Assembly: GCA_020436835.1 (NCBI GenBank)
Contig: JAGQWZ010000549.1
Span: 1 to 56,287 of the forward strand
Length of the DNA stretch: 56,287 nucleotides
From: Saprospiraceae bacterium
GTDB taxonomy: Bacteria > Bacteroidota > Bacteroidia > Chitinophagales > Saprospiraceae
Direction: 5' to 3'
Position 1 is the stretch's first letter. Every line of letters begins with the position of its first letter. The notes below the pieces were generated by a model. That model saw nothing but the letters and a program-made list of their open reading frames with translations. It searched no databases and was not told where the DNA came from. Positions 36,801 through 44,204 of this stretch are shown here, one piece after another. Made by a program: the position numbers and the translations under genes.

Positions 36801-37258
36801 ATGATGGTGACCTCCACGCCTGGGAGCTTTTTAACATGCAGATTAATGCCAGGATGGCGGTACTATCGGCTTGCAATACCGGTTTTGGCAAAATTCAAAA
36901 AGGAGAAGGTGTTCTAAGTTTGGGCCGGGCATTTGCCTACGCAGGATGCCCCAGCCGCCTCATGAGTTTGTGGCCGGCTCAGGATGCTAGCACAGCGGAT
37001 TTAATGGTTAGTTTTTATAGGAGCCTTTCAGATGGACTGTCGAAGGACGAGGCATTACGTATCGCCAAATTAGATTATCTGAACAATGCGGCTGATTTTA
37101 ATTTACATCCATTTTATTGGGCTGGCTTTATCTTACAGGGTGATCCATCACCAATTATCGTTAAATCCAGGATTTTACCGATAGTACTTGGATTTGCCGG
37201 GCTTGCCATTTTCGGATTTTTTATTTTTCATATACTTCGCCGAGCAAACCTTAGATAG
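33833..37258 (+). CDS. Exported TPR-CHAT protein (caspase-fold protease)
   Basis: This large protein (1141 residues from the GTG at 33833; a TTG at 33824 is an alternative) has a signal peptide ending in VVPSFSQ. About ten tetratricopeptide repeats of kinesin-light-chain style follow (residues ~50-500, for example YNNIAIILKNTGRFSEALEVY and TYSNLGILHELMGDYKSAED), then a coiled-coil-prone linker and a CHAT domain (~740-1090). A C-terminal membrane helix (LPIVLGFAGLAIFGFFIFHIL) ends the protein. The caspase-type dyad is intact: His967 in HLATHAI and Cys1014 in LSACNTGFG. The catalytic part should sit in the periplasm, anchored by the C-terminal helix. Family members are cysteine proteases; the substrate is unknown. 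It converges on the CDC-like gene. Confidence 0.88.
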   Translation: MNNHRYNLKKLILRQYIYCYLLPLNLFLWVVPSFSQDMATEFIKTATIYRDSSQWDSAITYFEKAIRMYEEKNLWRKKFETQAELSYTRISALQYEQAQIELRELIPEAKKRLTIRDTSVAHLLDVEGKLYNETGAYSEGKMSLLESLDIKEALKARSEDISRTLYELGNTYREMGELDLAMETYKKDLDIRKELYGDKNIHTVTVYNNIAIILKNTGRFSEALEVYLSCDSILRDLYGNDSQRRAAGLNGIAIIYAQTGKYPEALKYFNQLLTIDRSTLGENHPYLAKTYSNLGILHELMGDYKSAEDLHKKALAIKLQSFEPDNPNLISDYKGLSIIMSHIGDVDQALLYQRQVLQMEQAAYSKNDPRIATTYNMMAASLESKGDYESAWQNLKKAEEIFLNNGRDFIELGPVYHTMASNLETQGKYKEALNYAGKALKINLQAGKQHPHVAGNHVLIGTIFLDQGLIDSAQHHFQIALEIDRKVFGDKHLEVARNYGLISDAFFTMDSFAKAMENIQLAIGSATHGYNHKDDTSNPNPEQTLIPNTVASLLGAKGKILNYYATEKDDLELLRTAMSTFDAAATMIDAAQFSYKAQGSVLALREELDPVFEEAIDVAYTLYHKTGDRNYLKKAFEFSEKNKAALLVSAINESRAKTFAGIPDSLLSKENELERDLTYHEQLLKEERSATTPDVNLIEKLQTSIFDLQSKYNRLIEDFNKNYPRYYRLKYNTKISLDEVEIRFQEMGEILLEFYLGKEYLYIFTIGKNQEDLHRISIPADFLFMIEKLKTALSSNESTIDSFAKVSYDLYQYLIKPVESVLDNKKITIVPDGELGYIPFEVLISELPDSPGHELAYLIKKHSISYAFSATYLVEQSEKSAADSKLGYLAFAPNFNSRNDTGDPLNPNLLATREVVRGSLAELPGALKEVESLSKYFNGTFLQNEKANESNFKRMAHDFAIIHLATHAIIDEVNPLNSRLLFTIEGDTTNDGDLHAWELFNMQINARMAVLSACNTGFGKIQKGEGVLSLGRAFAYAGCPSRLMSLWPAQDASTADLMVSFYRSLSDGLSKDEALRIAKLDYLNNAADFNLHPFYWAGFILQGDPSPIIVKSRILPIVLGFAGLAIFGFFIFHILRRANLR

Positions 37259-37267
37259 TTAATAGCT

Positions 37268-37298
37268 GAGCCCGGCAAATATTAAATTTACCAGGCTC
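37268..37298 (-). terminator. 3-prime hairpin between the TPR-CHAT and CDC-like genes
   Basis: A 31-base imperfect palindrome begins GAGCC (37268) and ends GGCTC (37298), with 13 paired positions and a 5-base loop. Its two mismatches are C-A on the plus strand but become G-U wobbles in minus-strand RNA. The hairpin is therefore better in the transcript of the cytolysin-like gene, whose stop is 22 bases away. No T tract follows, so it may protect the 3-prime end or act with Rho instead of being a classical terminator. Confidence 0.5.
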
Positions 37299-37319
37299 CA
37301 AAAAATCAAGCATCTTAAG

Positions 37320-38936
37320 TTAGATAGTAGACCAACTTATATGAATCTTGACGGTGTATGGACCATTATTGAAAGTGGCTACCGTGGGATATGGATTTTC
37401 CGGCTCGGGATTATTTTTTGATCGAAGGAACGATCGCAGGGAAAACCGTACCTCTCCCATTGTCTGATACTGATCAAAGGCATCAACATCCACAAACTGA
37501 ACCAGGAAAGAAGAGGAAAGATCTTCCTCTGTAATAGGGTAATCTGTCTTAACACTGAAAGGCAGTTGATCACTGGTGCAATCCTGACATTTCAACTCTT
37601 CATAGCCGGGGCCGATCTGCCATTTGCCATTCTCAAATTTCTGGATGTCCAGAAAGATGTCCGGATATTTAGCTCCCCCTATCGCTAATTCATCCCATGG
37701 TTTATTGTCACTATCCTCGTTAAAGGCAGGAAAAGCGGTGATATCAATTTTATCAATCACAGCATGGTTTGGCAAAGTACTACAATTGAGCACCTCATAT
37801 TCTACCACTCCTCCGATGGCCAGTAGCGGATAGGATGGATCTGCCAATTGCCTGATTTTATATTGAATGGGTACTCCCAAAGAAGGATCATTTCCACCAT
37901 CTTCCATCCATCGGTAAGCAGCTTGAATAGCATCCATTCCTAAACCGCTGCCGGTAACCTTGGTTGCCTGCTGGGCATCACCACCCAGGATCGCCACCTT
38001 AAAGGTGGAATTTTTAAAAAAACTACGGGTATCCGCGTTAATCTGTCCATTCACTTGTGCTAATCCACTTCTAAATTTTGCCTTAACTTCAGAGGAAGTA
38101 GTGAATTCGCTGCCGGTATATGTGAAAATACCTATCAACATCCTTCCATAGGCTACTTCCGTTACGTAGCCCAATGGTCCGACATCGTCTATAAGTTGCT
38201 GTATCCGGTCTATTGATACAGAAGGGTCAAAAAGATCCGATGGATTCACTGGATTTGATACGGAAGCGGTATGATAAATCTGATAAAACTTAACCGCAAA
38301 CGAATGACTCTCCACCGTAGAACTCACATCGAACCGTCCCTTTACTGATTGACTTAGATATTTATAATCAACCCCGACATGAACCATCGCCTGATCAATG
38401 GAATAAGCTTCGACAGACTCGGAAATTACCTTGGCTGCAAAGGTAGGATTTTGCTCCTCGATTTCTTTCAATGCACGATCCACATTACCCCTTTGACCTG
38501 GATCTAGTACTTCACGTAAATCACCCAGATCACTGGATACTTCGACCGGCTTGCGGGGGAAATTTCCGATCCCATTGAGATCCCGCTGTTCCATATAATC
38601 TTTGATTTTGATAATTGATCCAGGATATAATGCAGCAGTATTGGTGGCAGAACGGTCATCGAAAGCATTAAGGGTCAACTTATCCAGCACGACTGTCTCT
38701 TTGATTCGCTTACCGTTACACAGGAAATCGGTGTTGTCAGATGTACTCTCTTCGGAGTAACCGGCAGGAGTTTCCTCATAGGTGGGCTCGGGGGTGGTAA
38801 AAACCTCACCTCCTGCAATAATTTCATTTACAGCGCCTTTCTGCAATTCCTCAATGGTGCTCTCACCCTTCCGACAACCAATAGATAGGATGAGCAAGAC
38901 ACTGAAGGTTAGATAGTTCAGTATGGATGATTTCAT
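37320..38936 (-). CDS. Cholesterol-dependent-cytolysin-like (thiol-activated cytolysin family) lipoprotein
   Basis: This 538-residue exported protein has a signal peptide and probable lipidated Cys21 (LLILSIGC). It matches the core of the CDC pore-forming family: ALYPGSIIK (102-110), NPSDLFDPSVS (231-241), VAYGRMLIGIF (261-271) and FKVAILGGDAQQATKV (312-327), including the Gly-Gly pair of the core sheet. The C-terminal cholesterol-recognition undecapeptide (ECTGLAWEWWR in classical CDCs) is absent. From about residue 392 a different domain follows (VIDKIDITAFPAF and YPDIFLDIQKFENG), perhaps C2-like. This is the pattern of Bacteroidota CDC-like proteins. The ATG at 38936 is preferred over an upstream frame start at 39011, which would overlap the barrel gene. 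Confidence 0.85.
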   Translation of the reverse strand: MKSSILNYLTFSVLLILSIGCRKGESTIEELQKGAVNEIIAGGEVFTTPEPTYEETPAGYSEESTSDNTDFLCNGKRIKETVVLDKLTLNAFDDRSATNTAALYPGSIIKIKDYMEQRDLNGIGNFPRKPVEVSSDLGDLREVLDPGQRGNVDRALKEIEEQNPTFAAKVISESVEAYSIDQAMVHVGVDYKYLSQSVKGRFDVSSTVESHSFAVKFYQIYHTASVSNPVNPSDLFDPSVSIDRIQQLIDDVGPLGYVTEVAYGRMLIGIFTYTGSEFTTSSEVKAKFRSGLAQVNGQINADTRSFFKNSTFKVAILGGDAQQATKVTGSGLGMDAIQAAYRWMEDGGNDPSLGVPIQYKIRQLADPSYPLLAIGGVVEYEVLNCSTLPNHAVIDKIDITAFPAFNEDSDNKPWDELAIGGAKYPDIFLDIQKFENGKWQIGPGYEELKCQDCTSDQLPFSVKTDYPITEEDLSSSFLVQFVDVDAFDQYQTMGEVRFSLRSFLRSKNNPEPENPYPTVATFNNGPYTVKIHISWSTI

Positions 38937-38971
38937 TTTTAATGATTTTTTTGGTTTTAAAAGTTCTCTGA

Positions 38972-39643
38972 TTAAAAGCGGATAAATCCCTTGCCTCCAA
39001 ATCTTGGACATCGACGGCTACGGCCAGATTGTGGTGCCATAATGCGTAGACCGACATTTAAAGAAATCAGATGACTTCCCGTAGCAAAGGGAAGTGTATT
39101 GAAATCTGCCAGGGTAAAGTCATCTTTCGACGCTGTGTATTGATATTGTAACCCCAGAATCAACTTGCGGCTGCCTATCTGAATTCCGGCACCATAAGTA
39201 TATCCCGGCTTGACTGTCCTTTCCTCCGATGTCCGTTCCTGTATCCCGGCGTCATTTTCCTGGTAAGTGATAAACCGGTTGGTAGTAAAAGATGCTCCCA
39301 CCATCACGTAAGGATCCAATCCATAAGGGAGCAGATCGGTTAGCTGATTGAGACTGTACTTTGCAAAGACGGTCTGCAATCGTTGCTTTATATCGTAACG
39401 ATAAAAACTATATCTCTGAAAGAAACTCTGTTGTACTCCAACACTCAGTGGTTGAAAAGTTTTTCCGATCTCACCGAAGAGATGACCGGCTGGGTTCTTT
39501 GATTCAAAGCCCAATTGTTCTATTTGATTGAGGAGAAAATATCCTCCCCCCAATTGAAAATACCACTGTGAATTCTGGCCAACCGAGTGAACAGTGATGC
39601 CGAGAAAATAAAGGAATAGAAGGTTTTTAAGAGAGGTTTTCAT
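38972..39643 (-). CDS. Outer-membrane beta-barrel protein upstream of the CDC-like gene
   Basis: This 223-residue exported protein has a signal peptide (LLFLYFLGITVHSVGQ). Alternating beta-strand segments rich in aromatic residues follow, including QWYFQLGGGYFLLNQ, YGAGIQIGSRKLILGLQYQYT and GSHLISLNVGLRI. A basic tail ends in the aromatic FIRF, compatible with a barrel assembly signal. The strand number suggests a barrel of about eight to ten strands. It is transcribed first, with the CDC-like gene 35 bases downstream, so the two form an operon. It could be a partner, receptor or protective factor for the pore-former; none of these is shown. An 11-base inverted repeat covers its start codon. 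Confidence 0.72.
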   Translation of the reverse strand: MKTSLKNLLFLYFLGITVHSVGQNSQWYFQLGGGYFLLNQIEQLGFESKNPAGHLFGEIGKTFQPLSVGVQQSFFQRYSFYRYDIKQRLQTVFAKYSLNQLTDLLPYGLDPYVMVGASFTTNRFITYQENDAGIQERTSEERTVKPGYTYGAGIQIGSRKLILGLQYQYTASKDDFTLADFNTLPFATGSHLISLNVGLRIMAPQSGRSRRCPRFGGKGFIRF

Positions 39644-39677
39644 GAAGCTTGATTTTCCGCTTTATTGCTTCATGAAA
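39638..39677 (-). promoter_or_regulatory. 11-base perfect inverted repeat over the barrel gene start codon
   Basis: TTTCATGAAGC (39638-39648) is repeated inverted as GCTTCATGAAA (39667-39677) with an 18-base loop. In the minus-strand transcript the 3-prime arm contains the AUG and second codon of the barrel gene, so the hairpin would hide the start codon. The 5-prime arm contains an AUG that opens a three-codon mini-ORF (Met-Lys-Gln-stop). Confidence 0.6.
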
Positions 39678-39741
39678 CAAATGGTTACCCACCGCACCAA
39701 TATTTTTTAGTCCGGTGGATCTCCATTCATTTTGGCCTGGT

Positions 39742-40122
39742 TTACAATTCGACCTGATTTTTTAAAATGAAAATCACTGATCTGCACGAAGCCCGGTCCA
39801 TTGAGGGAATTTGTTTATCCAATTTACCTGCCAGCTCGTACTCACATTTTTTGACGTCAACTAATTTTTTAGGCGTTGTATTGAGCGAAAAAATGGTAGC
39901 TCCGACTAATAATAATGGAACTAACTTTTTTGCAAATGAAAATTTGTTTACCCTGTCTTCTTCACTATTCTTAAGCAACCAGATGCGGGTAGGTAGATAA
40001 CGGGCTGCGATCAAGGGCAAAGAAACCGCGATAATAAACGGCCACGTGGCCGGATCAATGACCAGCATGAAACCGGTAATCGGTATCACCAACAGGATTT
40101 TTTGAAAAATAACATTTGACAT
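39742..40122 (-). CDS. Small membrane protein of unknown function
   Basis: This 126-residue protein has three hydrophobic helices: residues about 9-23 (ILLVIPITGFMLVID), 26-42 (TWPFIIAVSLPLIAARY) and 68-80 (LVPLLLVGATIFS). A short soluble C-terminal domain follows with two cysteines (KKCEYEL and ASCRSVIF). I recognise no family. It lies 98 bases upstream of the barrel/cytolysin operon on the same strand and 136 bases downstream of the universal stress gene; the latter gap contains two tandem palindromes. A link to either neighbour is unproven. Confidence 0.6.
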   Translation of the reverse strand: MSNVIFQKILLVIPITGFMLVIDPATWPFIIAVSLPLIAARYLPTRIWLLKNSEEDRVNKFSFAKKLVPLLLVGATIFSLNTTPKKLVDVKKCEYELAGKLDKQIPSMDRASCRSVIFILKNQVEL

Positions 40123-40217
40123 AGCTCAGCGACTTTGCTATGTATAGTCAATGCCTATGCCGAAATCATATATATCTGATTATCAGAACCTTAAATGATC
40201 ATGTCATATCTAAAACC

Positions 40218-40253
40218 GTTCGGGAACGAACAACTCTTGTTCGAAAACGAACA
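40218..40253. repeat. Tandem palindromes GTTCG-N4-CGAAC, 21-base period
   Basis: Two palindromes of the form GTTCGNNNNCGAAC lie at 40218-40231 (centre GGAA) and 40239-40252 (centre AAAA; the second extends by one base pair to 40238-40253). Their starts are 21 bases apart, two turns of B-DNA. They sit after the universal stress gene and about 95-130 bases before the next gene on the same strand. A cooperative operator or a double hairpin at the end of the stress-protein message are both possible; the second fits a short GGTTTT run after the last hairpin on the minus strand. Confidence 0.6.
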
Positions 40254-40258
40254 GTATT

Positions 40259-41110
40259 TCATTTCAGAAGGTGAGCCGGAATTGCCAATACCGGAATTTT
40301 ACTATGATATATCATCCTTTTAGCCCGGCTATATTTAAACAACTCCTTAAAAAAGTTCCGTTTGTGGGTAAGCATGGTCACTATATCGATACGTTCCTTC
40401 TCAAGGTATTCACCGAGGGTTCTGAAAATCTCTGAATGGCTCAGTATTTCAAAATGGAGATTGTGATGATCTCTAAATTTGACCTTCATGTTTTCAAATC
40501 TCATTTTCTTTTCTTCATCCACCTCTGGAGATACATGCAAACAAACCACTTGAGTCTTATCAAATAAGGATGCGAATTTCAATACTTCGATTAGTGCTTT
40601 CTCATCTTCATCGGTAAAATCTGTGGTAACAACCAGTCGGTCAATATTGTGATCAAATGATGCTTCATCGGGAATAGCCAGCACCGGGCAATTTGCTTTT
40701 TCCATAATCTCTCCTGTCACGGAGCCAACAAAGACCTCCCGCAAGCCGGTAGCTCCTTTTGTACCCATGATGATCACATCACTACCCTCCGATTCGGCGC
40801 TGGCAAGAATTGCTTTAATGGTGGAACCGGTCTTTAGGGTATGATTGACCCGAACGTGACCAAGACTGTTTGCCTCTGCTATGACCCGTAGCTGATCTAC
40901 TGAGTTTCGGTATTCGTCAAACTCCTCCATCCGGATCGACTGTTCGATTTCTCCCACTAAATTCGGCATTACGACTCCATGAATCTCTGGAAGAGGATAT
41001 GCGTGCAGCGTAGTGATCTCTGCGGACAACACGTCTGCAAGATGCAATGCATAAATAAAGGCATGGTTTGCGGCAGGAGAGAAGTCGGTAGGAAATAATA
41101 TTTTTTTCAT
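40259..41110 (-). CDS. Tandem-domain universal stress protein
   Basis: This 283-residue cytoplasmic protein has two UspA domains. The first (1-148) begins KKILFPTDFSPAANHAF and has the ATP-binding loop IIMGTKGATGLREVFVGSVT with the G2xG9xG(S/T) spacing, then CPVLAIP. The second (about 150-283) begins RLVVTTDFTDEDEKAL, lacks a clear ATP loop and ends SKIPVLAIPAH. Tandem Usp proteins usually help survival under starvation, oxidative or low-oxygen stress; the ligand of the second domain is unknown. It diverges from the unusual SDR gene across 172 bases. Confidence 0.9.
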   Translation of the reverse strand: MKKILFPTDFSPAANHAFIYALHLADVLSAEITTLHAYPLPEIHGVVMPNLVGEIEQSIRMEEFDEYRNSVDQLRVIAEANSLGHVRVNHTLKTGSTIKAILASAESEGSDVIIMGTKGATGLREVFVGSVTGEIMEKANCPVLAIPDEASFDHNIDRLVVTTDFTDEDEKALIEVLKFASLFDKTQVVCLHVSPEVDEEKKMRFENMKVKFRDHHNLHFEILSHSEIFRTLGEYLEKERIDIVTMLTHKRNFFKELFKYSRAKRMIYHSKIPVLAIPAHLLK

Positions 41111-41282
41111 AGCCTGTTTTTTTTAGTTGCTTATTCAATATTGGCCAGGGAAACGTCATCAAGTCAATGACAAACATCAATGGGCATGATGAGATTGTAA
41201 AGCAGTTCTCCACCCATCTCCCTTCTAAATATATTCCTTGCAGGATAGGAGTCGGAACCTCGTGATGTATATTTGCCTTCCT

Positions 41283-42821
41283 ATGCAAGAAGAACAGAAA
41301 TCGCCATCGATAGAAATGCTACCCCACGTAGAACAATGCATCAAAATATTGCAGCAATTAGCTGAAGATCCCACCTTGTTGATGGCCCTGCCCGAGGAAA
41401 CACGGGTAGCACTATTGCAGCAGGCGGGCCAGCTGGCCAAACCAGACCGGCATGCCCTTAATCTACGGTTGAAAGCCCGGAGAAAATTGAGGAAGGAAAA
41501 AGTCTCCAGTGCGATACGACAGAAGACTGCTCAGACTGGAATTCGCTCGGCCCGGGAGGCCCATATCTTCATTGCACCTAAGCAGATTGAGTCATCCCAT
41601 ATTTCTTCTCTAAAACGTCTACCAAAACCAAAATCCTGTTATGTCTGCAATAAAGACTATGACCGTCTACATCATTTTTATGATGCCTTATGCCCTTCCT
41701 GCGCTGAATTTAATTATCAGAAACGATTTCAGACGGCTGACCTGGTAGGCAGGGTGGCCCTTATCACCGGCTCAAGATTAAAAATTGGCTATCAAGCCAC
41801 TATCATGATGTTGGAAGCTGGTGCCACGGTGATAGCTACTACCCGGTTTCCCGTTGACTCCGCCAGGCGATATGCGGCCGAACCCGGTTTCCGTGAATGG
41901 GGTGACCGTCTACACATATACGGGCTGGATCTTCGGCATACTCCCAGTGTAGAACTATTCACTCAGCACATCCTGCACCAATATAAAAGGCTGGATCTCC
42001 TGTTGAACAATGCTGCTCAAACGGTACGAAGACCTTCTGGGTTTTATGAACATTTGATGTATAATGAATCATTGTCAAATGAAGAATTGGATAAGGATCT
42101 GCAAAAATTGTTAGTCAATTTTAACCACCTAAGAAATCGGATTCAGCAAACCCATTATCCGGAGATGGGTAAAAACTTGCCGGTATCCTGGCAGAGCAAA
42201 GGTCAGGGATTGGGCATCATGGCATCTGCCCGATTATCTCAGATTCCTTATAATTTTGACAAGAGCATACGAGAAAACGAGATCTTCCCCAAAGGTAAAC
42301 TCGATGCAGATTTACAACAAATTGATCTTAGAGATTCCAATAGCTGGAGATTACGCCTGGGTGAGATCGAAACAGCAGAAATGCTGGAGGTTCAATTAAT
42401 TAACTCCATTGCGCCATTTATCTTGATAAACCGTCTACTGCCGCTCATGAAAAAGGAGAATACCGGTCAGAAGCACATTGTGAATGTCACTGCCATGGAA
42501 GGGAAATTTCATCGCTTCACCAAGTCCGACCGGCACCCCCACACCAATATGGCTAAGGCGGCATTGAACATGATGACCCATACTGGTGCCAGCGATTTGG
42601 CCAGATATGGCATCTACATGAATGCTGTGGATACTGGTTGGGTAACGGACGAGGATCCGGTTCACCTCACCACACAGAAGCAAAGGGTCCATGATTTTCA
42701 ACCCCCTTTGGACATTGTGGATGGAGCTGCACGTATTTGCGATCCGTTCTTCGATGGTATCAATACAGGCAAACATTGGTGTGGCAAATTCCTCAAGGAT
42801 TACTTTCCTATTGACTGGTAG
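41283..42821 (+). CDS. SDR-fold protein with N-terminal zinc-ribbon-like region
   Basis: This 512-residue protein (ATG at 41283; the frame is open from a TTG at 41238, with another ATG at 41265). Residues 1-110 are a charged helical segment. Cys119, Cys122, Cys137 and Cys140 (CYVC and CPSC) form a CxxC-x14-CxxC zinc-ribbon or RING-like site. The Rossmann domain begins [14 protein letters not shown] (156-169) with the SDR element LLNNAAQ (240-246). At the active site the usual YxxxK is TNMAK, with Thr421 and Lys425, so the catalytic tyrosine is missing. An insert of about 100 residues (250-350) separates the Rossmann halves. NAD(P) binding is likely; ordinary SDR catalysis is doubtful. Confidence 0.75.
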   Translation: MQEEQKSPSIEMLPHVEQCIKILQQLAEDPTLLMALPEETRVALLQQAGQLAKPDRHALNLRLKARRKLRKEKVSSAIRQKTAQTGIRSAREAHIFIAPKQIESSHISSLKRLPKPKSCYVCNKDYDRLHHFYDALCPSCAEFNYQKRFQTADLVGRVALITGSRLKIGYQATIMMLEAGATVIATTRFPVDSARRYAAEPGFREWGDRLHIYGLDLRHTPSVELFTQHILHQYKRLDLLLNNAAQTVRRPSGFYEHLMYNESLSNEELDKDLQKLLVNFNHLRNRIQQTHYPEMGKNLPVSWQSKGQGLGIMASARLSQIPYNFDKSIRENEIFPKGKLDADLQQIDLRDSNSWRLRLGEIETAEMLEVQLINSIAPFILINRLLPLMKKENTGQKHIVNVTAMEGKFHRFTKSDRHPHTNMAKAALNMMTHTGASDLARYGIYMNAVDTGWVTDEDPVHLTTQKQRVHDFQPPLDIVDGAARICDPFFDGINTGKHWCGKFLKDYFPIDW

Positions 42822-42896
42822 TATTTCTACGGGCTTTCGACGCATAAAAGCAGACAAAAAAAGTTGATATGAAACCCTCGAACTTTTCTCTACCGA

Positions 42897-44192
42897 ATGA
42901 TGCTTGAGAGATTTAAACTGAAAGAGAATACGAGTTCTGTCAAGAGTGAATTTATCGGTGGACTGACCACCTTTTTGACCATGGTTTATGTCGTCTTCGT
43001 ACATCCTTCGATTCTCGCTGAAGCGGGTATGGACAAGGAATCGCTCATCACAGTGACCTGCCTCCTCATTTTTGCGAGTACAATGCTCGTTGGAATATGG
43101 GCCAATGTACCCTTCGCTATGGCTCCTGGTATGGGCCTGAATGCCTTCTTCACTTATTCAGTGGTGATAGGTGAAGGTATTCCCTGGCAAACAGCACTCG
43201 GCATCGTCTTCCTTTCCGGGCTTCTATTTCTATTATTGACACTGATCGGAGTGAGACAAAAGATCGTGGATGCTATTCCGCTGAGCTTGCGTTCCGCTAT
43301 GGGCGCAGGAATTGGCTTATTTATCACATTGATCGGTCTTCGTAAAATGAAACTGGTGGTAGATAGTCCTGCGACATTGCTGACCCTGGGTGACTTCTCC
43401 GAAGAAGTGATCATTGGATGTTTGGCCTTACTTATGATGGTTATACTTGATATCAGAAAAATAAAGGGAGCGATTTTATGGGGAATCGGATTTGGGACGA
43501 TTGCGGGATTCATGTTTGTGGATTTGCAATTGCCTGATTCGATGATTAGTTTACCTCCGTCCATCGATCCGGTTTTCTTTCAACTGGATGTGGTATCTGC
43601 ACTAAAATGGTCTCTGGTCAGTGTGATATTTACCTTTATGTTCATTGACTTATTTGATTCGATCGGAACTATTTTAGCCTGTTCCTTTGAGGCCGGGTTG
43701 ATTAAGAAGGATCAGAAATTACCCCAGATGAGTAAGGTGCTGAAAGCCGATGCCGTTGCTACCATCGCCGGTGCACTGATGGGATCAAGCACCACTACCA
43801 CCTACATCGAATCGGCTTCGGGCATTGCCGCCGGAGGACGGACTGGACTAAGTTCGGTTTTCACGGCAATCCTTTTTCTTTTTACCCTTTTTCTCAGCCC
43901 ATTAATTGCTGTTGTACCGGAGTATGCTGTAGCACCGGCACTGGTGTTTGTCGGTGTATTAATGATCCGTCAAATTACCGCCATCGACCTAAATAATTTA
44001 CGAGAAGCGTTTCCGGCGTTCCTAACGATAGTTCTGATGCCCCTGACCTATTCCATTAGTACAGGACTGGCTTTTGGCTTCATCTCCTACACCTTAGTTG
44101 CCCTACTGACCGGAAAGGGCAAAGACATCTCAGTAGTTTTGTGGTTCATTGCCCTGGGAGCCCTGGCAATGCTGCTGTTAAAAGGTCATTGA
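42897..44192 (+). CDS. NCS2 family purine permease (AzgA/AdeP type)
   Basis: This 431-residue inner-membrane transporter belongs to the AzgA-like branch of NCS2, which imports adenine, guanine or hypoxanthine with protons. Motifs are FIGGLTTFLTMVYVVFVHPS at the N-terminus, PFAMAPGMGLNAFFTYSVV, MGAGIGLFITLIGLRKM, FMFIDLFDSIGTI, and SSTTTTYIESASGIAAGGRT (the NCS2 signature with the ligand-binding glutamate). About 12-14 hydrophobic segments are present. No purine riboswitch is visible in the 75 bases upstream. It converges on the UlaG-like gene with 12 bases between. Confidence 0.93.
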   Translation: MMLERFKLKENTSSVKSEFIGGLTTFLTMVYVVFVHPSILAEAGMDKESLITVTCLLIFASTMLVGIWANVPFAMAPGMGLNAFFTYSVVIGEGIPWQTALGIVFLSGLLFLLLTLIGVRQKIVDAIPLSLRSAMGAGIGLFITLIGLRKMKLVVDSPATLLTLGDFSEEVIIGCLALLMMVILDIRKIKGAILWGIGFGTIAGFMFVDLQLPDSMISLPPSIDPVFFQLDVVSALKWSLVSVIFTFMFIDLFDSIGTILACSFEAGLIKKDQKLPQMSKVLKADAVATIAGALMGSSTTTTYIESASGIAAGGRTGLSSVFTAILFLFTLFLSPLIAVVPEYAVAPALVFVGVLMIRQITAIDLNNLREAFPAFLTIVLMPLTYSISTGLAFGFISYTLVALLTGKGKDISVVLWFIALGALAMLLLKGH

Positions 44193-44204
44193 TCAAGAAT
44201 TTAT

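Noticed and set aside
38937..39011. Upstream extension of the CDC-like gene to 39011
   Set aside because: It would overlap the barrel gene and bury the signal peptide behind 25 extra residues; the ATG at 38936 fits a lipoprotein.
40227..40243. CGAAC-N7-GTTCG resembling a LexA/SOS box
   Set aside because: The known Gram-positive SOS box has a four-base spacer between GAAC and GTTC; here it is seven, and the outer GTTCG-N4-CGAAC arrangement explains the sequence better.
42822..42896. Purine riboswitch before the NCS2 permease
   Set aside because: The gap is only 75 bases and lacks the conserved three-way-junction bases.
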